This document shows, piece after piece, positions 17,056 to 27,299 of a DNA stretch of 64,000 nt (position 1 is its first letter; every line of letters starts with the position of its first letter). The notes under the pieces are model-generated. The model was not told the origin of the DNA. It did no database searches and saw nothing but the letters and a program-made list of their open reading frames with translations. Position numbers and translations under genes: made by a program. This DNA comes from Neisseria uirgultaei (lineage in GTDB: Bacteria > Pseudomonadota > Gammaproteobacteria > Burkholderiales > Neisseriaceae), in assembly GCF_962719845.1 (NCBI RefSeq), contig NZ_CAUIYF010000006.1, positions 1 to 64,000 of the forward strand, given 5' to 3'.

Positions 17056-19110
17056 ATGACACGCAAAATCTTAGTTACCTCCGCGCTGCCCTATGCCAAC
17101 GGCAGCATCCACCTCGGCCACATGGTCGAACACATCCAAACCGACGTTTGGGTGCGCTTCCAAAAACTGCGCGGCCACGAATGCCACTACTGCTGCGCCG
17201 ACGACACCCACGGCACGCCCGTGATGCTTGCCGCGCAAAAACAAGGCATCGCGCCCGAAGACATGATTGCCAAAGTGCGCGAAGAGCACCTCGCCGACTT
17301 TACCGGTTTCGGCATCGGCTACGACAATTATTACAGCACCCATTCCCCTGAAAACAAACAGTTTTCCCAAGACATTTACCGCGCGCTGAAAGCCAACGGC
17401 AAGATTGAGAGCCGCGTCATCGAGCAGCTTTTCGACCCCGAAAAACAAATGTTCCTGCCTGACCGCTTCGTCAAAGGCGAATGCCCGAAATGCCACGCCC
17501 AAGACCAATACGGCGACAACTGCGAAGTCTGCGGCACGACCTATTCCCCGACCGAACTGATCAACCCGTATTCCGCCGTTTCCGGCGCGAAACCCGAATT
17601 GCGCGAATCCGAACACTTCTTCTTCAAACTGGGCGAATGCGCCGACTTCCTCAAAGCCTGGACTTCCGGCAACAACCCGCACGACGGCAAGCCCCATCTG
17701 CAAGCCGAAGCCCTCAACAAAATGAAAGAATGGTTGGGCGAAGGCGAAGAAACCACGCTGTCCGACTGGGACATTTCCCGCGACGCGCCGTATTTCGGTT
17801 TTGAAATCCCCGACGCGCCGGGCAAATATTTCTACGTTTGGCTGGATGCGCCCGTCGGCTACATGGCATCGTTTAAAAATCTGTGCGACCGCATCGGCAT
17901 CGATTTTGACGAATACTTCAAAGCCGACAGCCAAACCGAGATGTACCACTTCATCGGCAAAGATATTCTCTATTTCCACGCCCTGTTCTGGCCCGCTATG
18001 CTGCATTTCTCCGGCCACCGCGCTCCGACCGGCGTGTACGCACACGGCTTTTTGACCGTCGATGGACAAAAAATGTCCAAATCACGCGGCACGTTTATCA
18101 CCGCCAAATCCTATCTGGAACAAGGCCTGAACCCCGAGTGGATGCGCTACTACATCGCCGCCAAACTCAACAGCAAAATCGAAGACATCGATTTGAACCT
18201 GCAAGACTTTATCAGCCGCGTAAACAGCGACCTCGTCGGCAAATACGTCAACATCGCCGCCCGCGCTTCAGGTTTCATCGCCAAACGCTTTGAAGGCCGT
18301 CTGAAAGACGTTTCAGGCAGTGCATTGCTGGCAAAACTCGCCGCCGAAAGCGACAACATAGCCGAGCAATATGAAAACCGCGAATACGCCCGCGCCCTGC
18401 GCGACATCATGGCATTGGCAGACGCTGTGAACGAATACGTCGATGCCAACAAACCGTGGGAACTGGCGAAACAAGAAGGCCAAGACGAACGCCTGCACGA
18501 AGTATGCAGCGAACTCATCAACGCCTTTACGATGCTGACCGCCTACCTCGCCCCCGTATTGCCTCAAACCGCCGCCAACGCTGCGCGTTTCCTCAATCTG
18601 GACGCGATTACTTGGACGAACACAAGGGTAACCTTGGGCGAACACGCCATCAACAAATACGAACATCTCATGCAACGAGTGGAACAAAAACAAGTGGACG
18701 ATTTAATCGAAGCCAACAAACAAAGCATTCAGACGGCATCCGCGCCCGTTGAAGCGGGCAAATACGAAAAAGTCGCCGAACAGGCGAGTTTCGACGACTT
18801 TATGAAAATCGATATGCGCGTTGCCAAAGTATTGAACTGCGAAGCCGTCGAAGGCAGCACCAAACTCTTAAAATTCGACCTCGATTTCGGTTTTGAAAAA
18901 CGCATCATCTTCTCCGGCATCGCCGCGTCTTACCCAAATCCTGCCGAATTGAACGGCCGCATGGTCATTGCCGTCGCCAACTTCGCCCCGCGCAAAATGG
19001 CAAAATTCGGCGTATCTGAAGGCATGATTCTCTCCGCCGCCACGGCAGACGGGAAACTGAAGCTCTTGGATGTGGATACAGGCGCGCAACCGGGCGACAA
19101 AGTCGGTTAA
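17056..19110 (+). CDS. metG: Methionyl-tRNA synthetase
   Basis: The 684-residue class I synthetase charges tRNA-Met. It has a HIGH-type motif (GSIHLGHM near residue 19), two zinc knuckles (CPKC and CEVC near 145-160), KMSKS near 338 and a C-terminal tRNA-binding OB fold (about 585-684, FDDFMKIDMRVAKV). The ATG at 17056 begins the conserved MTRKILVTSALPYANG; the longer frame starting in the DUS at 16960 is rejected. Internal AG-type and AT-type DUS are present near 18295 and 18730. Confidence 0.97.
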   Translation: MTRKILVTSALPYANGSIHLGHMVEHIQTDVWVRFQKLRGHECHYCCADDTHGTPVMLAAQKQGIAPEDMIAKVREEHLADFTGFGIGYDNYYSTHSPENKQFSQDIYRALKANGKIESRVIEQLFDPEKQMFLPDRFVKGECPKCHAQDQYGDNCEVCGTTYSPTELINPYSAVSGAKPELRESEHFFFKLGECADFLKAWTSGNNPHDGKPHLQAEALNKMKEWLGEGEETTLSDWDISRDAPYFGFEIPDAPGKYFYVWLDAPVGYMASFKNLCDRIGIDFDEYFKADSQTEMYHFIGKDILYFHALFWPAMLHFSGHRAPTGVYAHGFLTVDGQKMSKSRGTFITAKSYLEQGLNPEWMRYYIAAKLNSKIEDIDLNLQDFISRVNSDLVGKYVNIAARASGFIAKRFEGRLKDVSGSALLAKLAAESDNIAEQYENREYARALRDIMALADAVNEYVDANKPWELAKQEGQDERLHEVCSELINAFTMLTAYLAPVLPQTAANAARFLNLDAITWTNTRVTLGEHAINKYEHLMQRVEQKQVDDLIEANKQSIQTASAPVEAGKYEKVAEQASFDDFMKIDMRVAKVLNCEAVEGSTKLLKFDLDFGFEKRIIFSGIAASYPNPAELNGRMVIAVANFAPRKMAKFGVSEGMILSAATADGKLKLLDVDTGAQPGDKVG

Positions 19111-19128
19111 GTAGAAATATCAAAAACA

Positions 19129-19163
19129 ATGCCGTCTGAACCCTTTGGGCGTTCAGACGGCAT
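19129..19163. terminator. DUS inverted-pair terminator (metG / D-hydroxyacid dehydrogenase)
   Basis: AT-DUS and its inverted copy around an 11-base loop, with flanking A and T runs, between convergent genes. Confidence 0.85.
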
Positions 19164-19186
19164 TGTTTTTCGTCATCCCGACAAGC

Positions 19187-20140
19187 TCAAACCACGCGGT
19201 TTTGCGCCTCACCTTTCACAAAGGCGTGAATGTTCGCCAACAATATATCAAACAGCCTGTCCAAAGCCTCGCGGCTCGCCCACGCGGTATGCGGCGTAAC
19301 AATCAGATTGGGCAGGCGTGCATTCAGCAAGGGATTGCCGCCCCTTGGCGGCTCCTCCGTCAAAACATCGACACCAGCTCCGCCGATCTGCCCGTATTTG
19401 AGTGCGGCAATCAGCGCGTTTTCATCCACCAGCCCGCCGCGCCCGCAATTAATCAAAACCGCACCGGGCTTCATCTGCCGCAATTCGTTTTCGCCTATCA
19501 TATTTTCAGTTTGGGCGTTCAGCGGACAGTGCAGCGACAACACGTCGGCAGTCCGTACCGCATCTTCAAAGGAAACATAGCCTTCGCGCACGTCGGGCGC
19601 GTGTTTGTGTTCGGCAAACACCACCCCCATACCGAATGCCTGCGCGTATCCGGCCAGCGTCCTCCCGATATTGCCGCGTCCGAAAACCGCCAGCGTTTTG
19701 CCGTTCAAATCCCGAATCGGCGCGCCGTAATGGCAGAAAAACGGCGATTTTTCCCATAATCCTGCCGCAACATCACGCTGATAGGCGGGCAAATTCCGCA
19801 TCAACGCAATCATCAGCATAAAGGCGTGTTCCGCAACCGATTCGTTTCCGTATGCGCGGACATTGCATACCGCAACGCCCGCCGCCTTCGCAGCCTCAAT
19901 ATCGACATTGTTCACGCCGGTCGCGCTGACGGCAATCAATTCAAGCTGCGGCGTGCCTGCAATAATATCCTCTGAAATCATCACTTTATTGGTAATGACA
20001 ATATGTGCGTCGCGCACCCGTTCTGCCGTTTCATCCGCGCCGGTCGTACCGTAAACCGCGAGCTCGTGCGGAAAATCAAAATGAAAAACCCGGCCGGGCA
20101 AAGTATCCGCATCCAATACGACTATCTTTTTATGATTCAT
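19187..20140 (-). CDS. D-2-hydroxyacid dehydrogenase (glycerate dehydrogenase-like)
   Basis: The 317-residue NAD(P)-dependent enzyme has the Rossmann motif GRGNIG near residue 150, the catalytic Arg in INCGRGG near 232, the Glu in VDVLTEEPP near 263 and the His in TPHTAW near 285. It most resembles hydroxypyruvate reductase/glycerate dehydrogenase (HprA); the substrate is inferred. AAGGA precedes the ATG. Confidence 0.88.
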   Translation of the reverse strand: MNHKKIVVLDADTLPGRVFHFDFPHELAVYGTTGADETAERVRDAHIVITNKVMISEDIIAGTPQLELIAVSATGVNNVDIEAAKAAGVAVCNVRAYGNESVAEHAFMLMIALMRNLPAYQRDVAAGLWEKSPFFCHYGAPIRDLNGKTLAVFGRGNIGRTLAGYAQAFGMGVVFAEHKHAPDVREGYVSFEDAVRTADVLSLHCPLNAQTENMIGENELRQMKPGAVLINCGRGGLVDENALIAALKYGQIGGAGVDVLTEEPPRGGNPLLNARLPNLIVTPHTAWASREALDRLFDILLANIHAFVKGEAQNRVV

Positions 20141-20273
20141 AATTTCTATCCTTATTTGAAAAACGATTTATTTACGCTAACAGTAAATAGTAAATTTAAA
20201 CCGCGCAGCCTTATGATAATCTTTATCATCTCTCCGTAAATTTTCAATTAATTTTTCAATCAAGGAGATGATG

Positions 20274-20492
20274 ATGCTTAAAACCTTGACTTTTGCCGCA
20301 CTGCATTTCAGCGTCGCCTTCAGTGTAACCTATGTACTGACGGGCAGTATAGGCGTATCAGGGGCGGTCGCGCTGGTCGAACCTATGATCAACACCGTCG
20401 TTTTCTATTTCCATGAAAAAGTCTGGAACCGCTACGAAAAAAACAAAACGGCCAAACAACAACCGCTGTTCCCGCTGCACCGGTGCGGATGA
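20274..20492 (+). CDS. DUF2061 small membrane protein
   Basis: The 72-residue protein has two hydrophobic segments (about 8-27 and 32-46) and the DUF2061 pattern with a conserved HEKVWNR before a polar tail. Function is unknown. Three in-frame ATGs (20268, 20271, 20274) follow AAGGAG at 20262-20267; the third has the best spacing, though annotators may use the first. Confidence 0.75.
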   Translation: MLKTLTFAALHFSVAFSVTYVLTGSIGVSGAVALVEPMINTVVFYFHEKVWNRYEKNKTAKQQPLFPLHRCG

Positions 20493-20569
20493 CGTTTGAG
20501 CGGCATTTGACTTCGACGGACGGTATGTTACCCTTGCCGTTTTGACCAACAAGCAACGAAAGGACAGAT

Positions 20570-20899
20570 ATGGGCAGCCTGATTATTGAAGATTTGCAGG
20601 AAGGCTTCGGCAAAGAGGCGGTAAAGGGTAAAGAAATCACCGTCCACTACACCGGCTGGCTGGAAAACGGAACCAAATTCGACTCCAGCCTCGACCGCCG
20701 CCAGCCGCTGACCATCACGCTCGGTGTCGGACAAGTCATCAAAGGCTGGGACGAAGGCTTCGGCGGAATGAAGGAAGGCGGCAAACGCAAGCTGACCATC
20801 CCTTCGGAAATGGGCTACGGCGCACACGGCGCGGGCGGCGTGATTCCCCCGCACGCCACTTTGATATTTGAAGTCGAGCTGCTGAAAGTGTACGAATAA
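20570..20899 (+). CDS. FKBP-type peptidyl-prolyl cis-trans isomerase
   Basis: The 109-residue single-domain FKBP has conserved active-site segments VHYTGWLENGTKFDSS near residue 25, GQVIKGWDEG near 57 and PPHATLIFEVELL near 92. There is no signal peptide, so it is cytoplasmic. AAAGGA precedes the start. In type strains of the pathogenic species, pilin genes lie between this gene and lpxC; here only 162 bases separate them. Confidence 0.95.
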   Translation: MGSLIIEDLQEGFGKEAVKGKEITVHYTGWLENGTKFDSSLDRRQPLTITLGVGQVIKGWDEGFGGMKEGGKRKLTIPSEMGYGAHGAGGVIPPHATLIFEVELLKVYE

Positions 20900-20912
20900 G
20901 ACAGCACACCTG

Positions 20913-20950
20913 ATGCCGTCTGAAATACAGATTGCGGTTTCAGACGGCAT
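20913..20950 (+). terminator. DUS inverted-pair terminator after FKBP gene
   Basis: AT-DUS and its inverted copy around a 14-base loop, followed by TTTTGTTTT, 13 bases after the stop. Confidence 0.85.
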
Positions 20951-21061
20951 TTTGTTTTCAAAAAAAATATCCGTATTGGCAAATACTATTAAATTTGATG
21001 GATTGTTTTTTCCCTTTTATCGTATTATCCCGACCATAAGCAATTTTTAAGGAAGCGGTTT

Positions 21062-21985
21062 ATGCTGCAAAGAACCTTGGCGAAATCCATCAGCGTTACC
21101 GGAGTCGGGCTGCATTCGGGCGAACGCGTCGCACTGACCCTGCACCCCGCACCTGAAAACAGCGGGATTTCCTTCCGCCGCACCGATTTGGACGGCGAAA
21201 TGGGCGAACAAATCAAACTGACCCCTTATTTAATCAACGATACCCGCCTTTCATCCACCATCGTTACCGACAAAGGCGTGCGCGTCGGCACCATCGAACA
21301 TATCATGTCCGCACTGTCCGCCTACGGCATCGACAATGCGCTGATTGAGCTGAACGCGCCCGAAATCCCGATTATGGACGGCTCCAGCCTGCCGTTTATT
21401 TACCTTTTGCAAGATGCGGGCGTGGTCGACCAAAAGGCGCAAAAGCGTTTTTTGAAAATCCTCAAGCCCGTCGAAATCAAGGAAGCGGGCAAATGGGTAC
21501 GCTTTACACCGTATGACGGATTTAAGGTAACACTGACCATCGAATTCGACCACCCTGTTTTCAACCGCAGCTCGCCGACGTTTGAAATCGATTTCGCAGG
21601 CAAATCCTACATCGACGAAATCGCACGCGCGCGCACTTTCGGCTTTATGCACGAAGTGGAAATGATGCGCGCCCACAATCTGGGCCTGGGCGGCAATCTG
21701 AACAACGCCATCGTGATTGACGACACGGATGTCCTGAATCCCGAAGGCTTGCGTTATCCCGACGAGTTTGTCCGCCACAAAATCCTCGATGCCATCGGCG
21801 ATTTGTATATCGTCGGACACCCGATTGTCGGCGCGTTTGAAGGCTACAAATCGGGACACGCCATCAACAACGCCCTTTTGCGCGCGGTTTTGGCAGACGA
21901 AACGGCTTACGAATGGGTGGAATTTGCCGACAGCGATGATTTGCCCGACGCATTTCACGAGCTGAACATTAAAAAATGTGGATAA
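21062..21985 (+). CDS. lpxC: UDP-3-O-acyl-N-acetylglucosamine deacetylase
   Basis: LpxC is the zinc enzyme for the committed step of lipid A synthesis. The 307-residue protein has the zinc ligands in GTIEHIMS (near residue 79) and RHKILDAIGD (near 238-242), and GHAINNALL near 265. AAGGAAG precedes the ATG. A perfect DnaA box on the minus strand (21977-21985) overlaps the stop codon, at the left edge of the proposed origin. Confidence 0.97.
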   Translation: MLQRTLAKSISVTGVGLHSGERVALTLHPAPENSGISFRRTDLDGEMGEQIKLTPYLINDTRLSSTIVTDKGVRVGTIEHIMSALSAYGIDNALIELNAPEIPIMDGSSLPFIYLLQDAGVVDQKAQKRFLKILKPVEIKEAGKWVRFTPYDGFKVTLTIEFDHPVFNRSSPTFEIDFAGKSYIDEIARARTFGFMHEVEMMRAHNLGLGGNLNNAIVIDDTDVLNPEGLRYPDEFVRHKILDAIGDLYIVGHPIVGAFEGYKSGHAINNALLRAVLADETAYEWVEFADSDDLPDAFHELNIKKCG

Positions 21986-22655
21986 CGCTCCCTTTTCCAA
22001 ACAAATGCCGTCTGAATCGATAAAATACCCGCTTCAGCCGGCATTTTTATATACGTATCCCCATCCGAAACTTTACTTATACACAATCCGTCCAAAGCTA
22101 TCTTTTTGAAATATTACGAGATTTACCCGCAAATCTCATTTTCTCCACCACTTATACACAAATCCGGATGCACACCCTGCCAATATGCAGAAAAAAGACA
22201 TCCGTGCCGACACTTTCTTATCCCCACAAGTTCCAAACACATTTCCTGCTCAAATCTCCACAGCATTCCCGTCCTTAAAGGCACCGGCAGCCATTCGGTA
22301 AAGAAAAGCGGGATGTCATCTGCACAACAAGCAAACTATCCACAAAACCTATTCCCCACGAAAAACAATCCACAGGGATACACAAAAGGAAAACCGCCTT
22401 ACCGACACCCTTTAAAAACAGCAATCCCGATGATTTTAAAAATAAAAAAAAGTTACCCACAGAAAACTTTTCATATCAATATAATCATCGTTTTATTATT
22501 TAAATTTTATATTTTATTTATAACCCTTCAGCAAAACGGGACAGCAAAACGTAAATGCATCTTTTCAAAAAATTAAAAAGTTAAGGATTGTTAAACAAGT
22601 GTAAATCGGGTAGAGTTGCGGCCGATAAATTAAATCTATAATGGAGCTTCCTGCA
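21977..22655. other. Candidate chromosomal replication origin (oriC) region
   Basis: A 670-base gap with no convincing gene. Perfect TTATNCACA DnaA boxes are at 21977-21985 (minus), 22077-22085 and 22152-22160 (plus). One-mismatch boxes are at 22218-22226, 22336-22344 and 22453-22461, with weaker ones near 22366 and 22376. All but the first are in the same orientation. To their right is a strongly AT-rich stretch (about 22430-22515) suited to unwinding. Strand composition changes across this gap. A DUS and a degenerate partner at 22005-22044 form the lpxC terminator. That this is oriC is inference. Confidence 0.6.
22005..22044 (+). terminator. Imperfect DUS-pair terminator after lpxC
   Basis: ATGCCGTCTGAA pairs with TTCAGCCGGCAT (one base off) and is followed by TTTTT. 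Confidence 0.65.
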
Positions 22656-24104
<1,449 letters not shown>

Positions 24105-24117
24105 TTCCGTTGCCGAA

Positions 24118-24144
24118 ATGCCGTCTGAACCGTTCAGACGGCAT
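24118..24144 (+). terminator. DUS inverted-pair terminator after gnd
   Basis: AT-DUS and its inverted copy with a 3-base loop, followed by a T-rich run, 14 bases after the stop. Confidence 0.85.
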
Positions 24145-24166
24145 TTGTTTTGCAGGAAATAGAAAG

Positions 24167-25438
24167 ATGTTCCAATGGCTTTATGATGTATTGTGGCTGT
24201 TTGCGCCGATATGGATACGGCGTTATTTGGACAAACGCTCCGGAAGTGCCCCTGCATATCGGGCGCATCGGGGCGAGCGTTTCGGCAAGCCGTATCCGAA
24301 TCCCGTTACCGGCGCGGTTTGGATACACGCCGTTTCGGTCGGGGAAACGCGTGCCGCCCAACCTTTGATACGCGAGTTGCGGCAGCGTTTTCCCGATGCG
24401 CCGCTGCTGATGACGCAGATGACCCCGACGGGACGGGAAACCGCGCAAGTTCTGTTTCCCGATGCGCAATGCCGCTATCTTCCGTATGACAAAAAAACGT
24501 GGGTGCGGCAGTTTTTGCACGAACACCGCCCGATGTTCGGCATTTTGATGGAAACCGAAATCTGGCCCAATCTGATGAAGGAATGCCGGCGCGCGGGGGT
24601 GCCGCTGTTTTTGGCGAATGCGCGGCTGTCGGAAAAATCGCTGAACGGTTATCTGAAAGTCCGCCGCCTGATCCGTCCTGCAGCCGCTTCGCTGACGGGT
24701 TGTCTGGCGCAGACGGAGGCAGATGCGGCGCGGTTGGCGGAATTGGGCGCGGCATCCGTGCAGGTGTGCGGCAATACCAAATACGACCTGATGCCGTCTG
24801 AACAGATGAAAACGCTGGCGGGGCAGTTTGAAAAACGAATCGGAGGCCGGCAGGTTGCCGTGTGCGGCAGCACGCGCGTCTATCGGGGCGAGGACGAGGC
24901 GGAAAAACTGCTGGCGGCGTGGCAACAATATCGCGGCGATGCCCTGCTGGTCGTTGTGCCGCGCCATCCCGAGCATTTTCAGACGGCATTTGAAACGGCA
25001 AAACGCTTCGGGTTTAAGGTTCAGCGGCGCAGCGACGGTTTGCCGGTCGAACCCGATACGCAGGTGTGGATAGGCGACAGTATGGGCGAGCTGTATGCGT
25101 ATTACCTGTGTGCCGATGTCGCTTTTGTCGGCGGCAGTCTGGTCGATTCGGGCTGTCAGAACATCATCGAACCGCTTTCCTGCGGCGTTCCGACGATATT
25201 CGGCTTTTCGACCTACAATTTTTCCGAAGCCTGCCGGCACGCCTTGGCATCGGGTGCGGCGGTTCAAGTCGAATCGGCGGACGCGTGGCGGGAAGCCGTT
25301 GAAAAAACCTTATCGGACGAGGGGGGCGGAATGCGGATGCAGGCGCGCGTGGACGGCTTTATCGCACAACATCGCGGAGCAGGCGCGAGAATCGCCGAGG
25401 CGGTGCAGGAAGCGGTATGCGGACATTGGGGGCGATAG
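24167..25438 (+). CDS. waaA: 3-deoxy-D-manno-octulosonic acid (Kdo) transferase
   Basis: WaaA (KdtA) adds Kdo to lipid IVA, the first inner-core step of lipooligosaccharide synthesis. The 423-residue GT30 enzyme has an N-terminal membrane anchor, WIHAVSVGETRAA near residue 48, METEIWPNL near 128, and the donor-site pattern VGGSLVDSGCQNIIEP near 320. The ATG at 24167 gives the family length (E. coli 425). lpxC and waaC in this window act in the same pathway. Confidence 0.95.
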   Translation: MFQWLYDVLWLFAPIWIRRYLDKRSGSAPAYRAHRGERFGKPYPNPVTGAVWIHAVSVGETRAAQPLIRELRQRFPDAPLLMTQMTPTGRETAQVLFPDAQCRYLPYDKKTWVRQFLHEHRPMFGILMETEIWPNLMKECRRAGVPLFLANARLSEKSLNGYLKVRRLIRPAAASLTGCLAQTEADAARLAELGAASVQVCGNTKYDLMPSEQMKTLAGQFEKRIGGRQVAVCGSTRVYRGEDEAEKLLAAWQQYRGDALLVVVPRHPEHFQTAFETAKRFGFKVQRRSDGLPVEPDTQVWIGDSMGELYAYYLCADVAFVGGSLVDSGCQNIIEPLSCGVPTIFGFSTYNFSEACRHALASGAAVQVESADAWREAVEKTLSDEGGGMRMQARVDGFIAQHRGAGARIAEAVQEAVCGHWGR

Positions 25439-25478
25439 TGATACAATCCGTATCCGAGTTTTCCGGTTGGAGCATCGT

Positions 25479-25928
25479 ATGAGTATTTATGCCGTCGCGC
25501 ACATCGTCCATCTGTATTGCGCCATTGCCTTTGTCGGCGGCGTGTTTTTTGAAGTACTGGTTTTGTCCGTCCTGCATACGGGACGGGTGTCGCGCGAGGC
25601 GCGGCGCGAAGTGGAAAAAGCCATGTCCTACCGCGCCGTCAGGGTGATGCCGTTTGTGGTCGGGCTGCTGTTTGCCAGCGGCATCGTGATGGCGGCAAAC
25701 CGCTACCTTCCTATATTGGGCGAACCGTTTGCCACTTCCTTTGGTACGATGCTGACGCTGAAAATCCTGTTGGCGTTCAGCGTGTTGGCGCATTTCGCCA
25801 TCGCCGTCGTCAAAATGGCGCGTTCCACACTGACGGTCGGCTGGTCGAAATACATACACGCCGTCGTCTTTACCCATATGCTGCTGATTGTGTTTTTGGC
25901 AAAAGCGATGTTTTATATCGGTTGGTAA
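25479..25928 (+). CDS. CopD-like integral membrane protein, function unknown
   Basis: The 149-residue protein has four predicted membrane helices, with conserved His residues in helix 1 (AHIVHLYCAIAF) and later helices, resembling the CopD superfamily of small, possibly heme-binding membrane proteins. A direct function cannot be assigned. The start at 25479 (GGAG upstream) is chosen over the frame extending back into waaA. Confidence 0.75.
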   Translation: MSIYAVAHIVHLYCAIAFVGGVFFEVLVLSVLHTGRVSREARREVEKAMSYRAVRVMPFVVGLLFASGIVMAANRYLPILGEPFATSFGTMLTLKILLAFSVLAHFAIAVVKMARSTLTVGWSKYIHAVVFTHMLLIVFLAKAMFYIGW

Positions 25929-25960
25929 CACAACTACATTTCAAATCAGGAGATTGAACC

Positions 25961-26935
25961 ATGACAGAATATCCCGGTATCGGGTCGCCGTTGTTTTACG
26001 GCGTTTTTTTTGCGGCAGTGCTGGTCATGATTGCCTTGGATATGTTTTCGCTGAAGAAAAACGGCAGCCATAAAGTCGGTGTCAAAGAAGCCTTGGCATG
26101 GAGCGGCTTGTGGGTTGCTGTATCCTGCTTGTTCGCGGGCTGGCTGTATTTCGAACTTGCCGGCAATCCCGGCTACGGCGCGGCAGTCGCAAAAGAAAAA
26201 GTATTGGAATTCTTTACCGGCTACATTTTGGAAAAATCGTTGGCAGTCGACAATATTTTCGTGTTCCTGATGATATTCGGCTACTTCAAAGTCGCACCGC
26301 AGTTTCAGCACCGCGTGCTGCTGTACGGCGTATTGGGCGCATTGGTATTGCGCACCGTCATGATTTTCGTCGGATCGGCACTGGTTCGGCAGTTCGAGTG
26401 GATTCTGTATCTGTTCGGCGCGTTCCTGCTCTATACCGGCATACACATGATGAAGCCCGAAGGCGATGAGGAAGAGGATTTGGCAAACAGCAGGCTGCTG
26501 AATGCCGTCAAGAAAGTCGTTCCGGTCGGCACGGCGTTTGACGGCGAGAAATTTTTTACCGTCGAAAACGGCAAAAAAATCGCCACGCCGCTGTTTTTGG
26601 TGCTGGTCATGATTGAATTGAGCGATGTCGTGTTTGCCGTGGACAGCATTCCCGCCGTCTTTGCCGTTACCACCGATCCGTTTATCGTGCTGACTTCCAA
26701 TATTTTTGCAATTCTGGGCTTGCGGGCGATGTATTTCCTGCTGGCGGATGTGGCGGAACGCTTTATCTTCCTGAAATACGGCTTGGCATTCGTGTTGGGT
26801 TTTATCGGTGTGAAAATGCTGGTAATGTATTGGGTGCATATCCCGATTTCCGTTTCGCTGTCGGTCGTCTTCGGTGCGTTGGGTGCATCGATACTGACCT
26901 CGTTAATTTATACGAAAAAACAGTCCGATAAATAA
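25961..26935 (+). CDS. TerC/Alx-family membrane protein
   Basis: The 324-residue protein has about nine transmembrane helices and the TerC signatures EKSLAVDNIFVF near residue 91 and DVVFAVDSIPAVFAVT near 221, each with acidic residues inside helices. Family members export manganese or protect secreted metalloenzymes. CAGGAGA precedes the ATG. It is 32 bases after the CopD-like gene and may be co-transcribed. Confidence 0.9.
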   Translation: MTEYPGIGSPLFYGVFFAAVLVMIALDMFSLKKNGSHKVGVKEALAWSGLWVAVSCLFAGWLYFELAGNPGYGAAVAKEKVLEFFTGYILEKSLAVDNIFVFLMIFGYFKVAPQFQHRVLLYGVLGALVLRTVMIFVGSALVRQFEWILYLFGAFLLYTGIHMMKPEGDEEEDLANSRLLNAVKKVVPVGTAFDGEKFFTVENGKKIATPLFLVLVMIELSDVVFAVDSIPAVFAVTTDPFIVLTSNIFAILGLRAMYFLLADVAERFIFLKYGLAFVLGFIGVKMLVMYWVHIPISVSLSVVFGALGASILTSLIYTKKQSDK

Positions 26936-26937
26936 AA

Positions 26938-26949
26938 TGCCGTCTGAAT
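26938..26949 (+). other. DNA uptake sequence (single AT-DUS)
   Basis: ATGCCGTCTGAA directly follows the terC-like stop. It has no inverted partner. Confidence 0.9.
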
Positions 26950-26962
26950 GCCGACAAAATGG

Positions 26963-26991
26963 TTGACAGCATCAGGCTTGATGTATAAAAT
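26963..26991 (+). promoter_or_regulatory. Promoter of tRNA-Lys
   Basis: TTGACA (26963-26968), a 17-base spacer, then TAAAAT (26986-26991), 12 bases before the tRNA. The -35 is perfect. Confidence 0.75.
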
Positions 26992-27003
26992 TTCGAGCTT
27001 ATC

Positions 27004-27079
27004 GGGTCGTTAGCTCAGCTGGTAGAGCAGCGGACTTTTAATCCGTTGGTCGAGCGTTCGAATCGCTCACGACCCACCA
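27004..27079 (+). tRNA. tRNA-Lys (anticodon TTT)
   Basis: A 76-base cloverleaf: acceptor GGGTCGT pairs with ACGACCC, the D-loop has AGCTCAGCTGGTAGAGC, the anticodon loop CTTTTAA carries TTT, and the T-loop is GTTCGAATC. The CCA end is encoded. Confidence 0.97.
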
Positions 27080-27091
27080 GATAAAACAAAA

Positions 27092-27124
27092 AAAAGCCGA
27101 GTTTTCAAAACTCGGCTTTTTTTG
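27092..27124 (+). terminator. Rho-independent terminator of tRNA-Lys
   Basis: AAAGCCGAGTTTT pairs with AAAACTCGGCTTT around a very short loop, followed by seven T. It is one of the few terminators here not built from DUS. Confidence 0.92.
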
Positions 27125-27299
27125 CTTTCCGACAATCCTTGTTCGGAAAGCGCGGCATTTCGTCAAATTCTTTGGTGCGGCTTCCGTATTTTTCCCGAAA
27201 ATCCCTTATAATTCTGTCTCTGCAACCTTCATCGGGTGAGGCTTTATGCGTTGTCCCGAGTATTGAAATATTACAAGTACCCACCAGGAAAGAACAAAC

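Noticed and set aside
22106..22576. A 156-codon frame in the lpxC-gnd gap
   Set aside because: No convincing ribosome site, erratic composition and it covers most DnaA boxes; treated as non-coding. It may be annotated as hypothetical elsewhere.
22616..22642. TTGCGG-N15-TATAAT as the gnd promoter
   Set aside because: The -10 is perfect but it overlaps the ribosome site and would give a leader of only about seven bases; spacing is also short.
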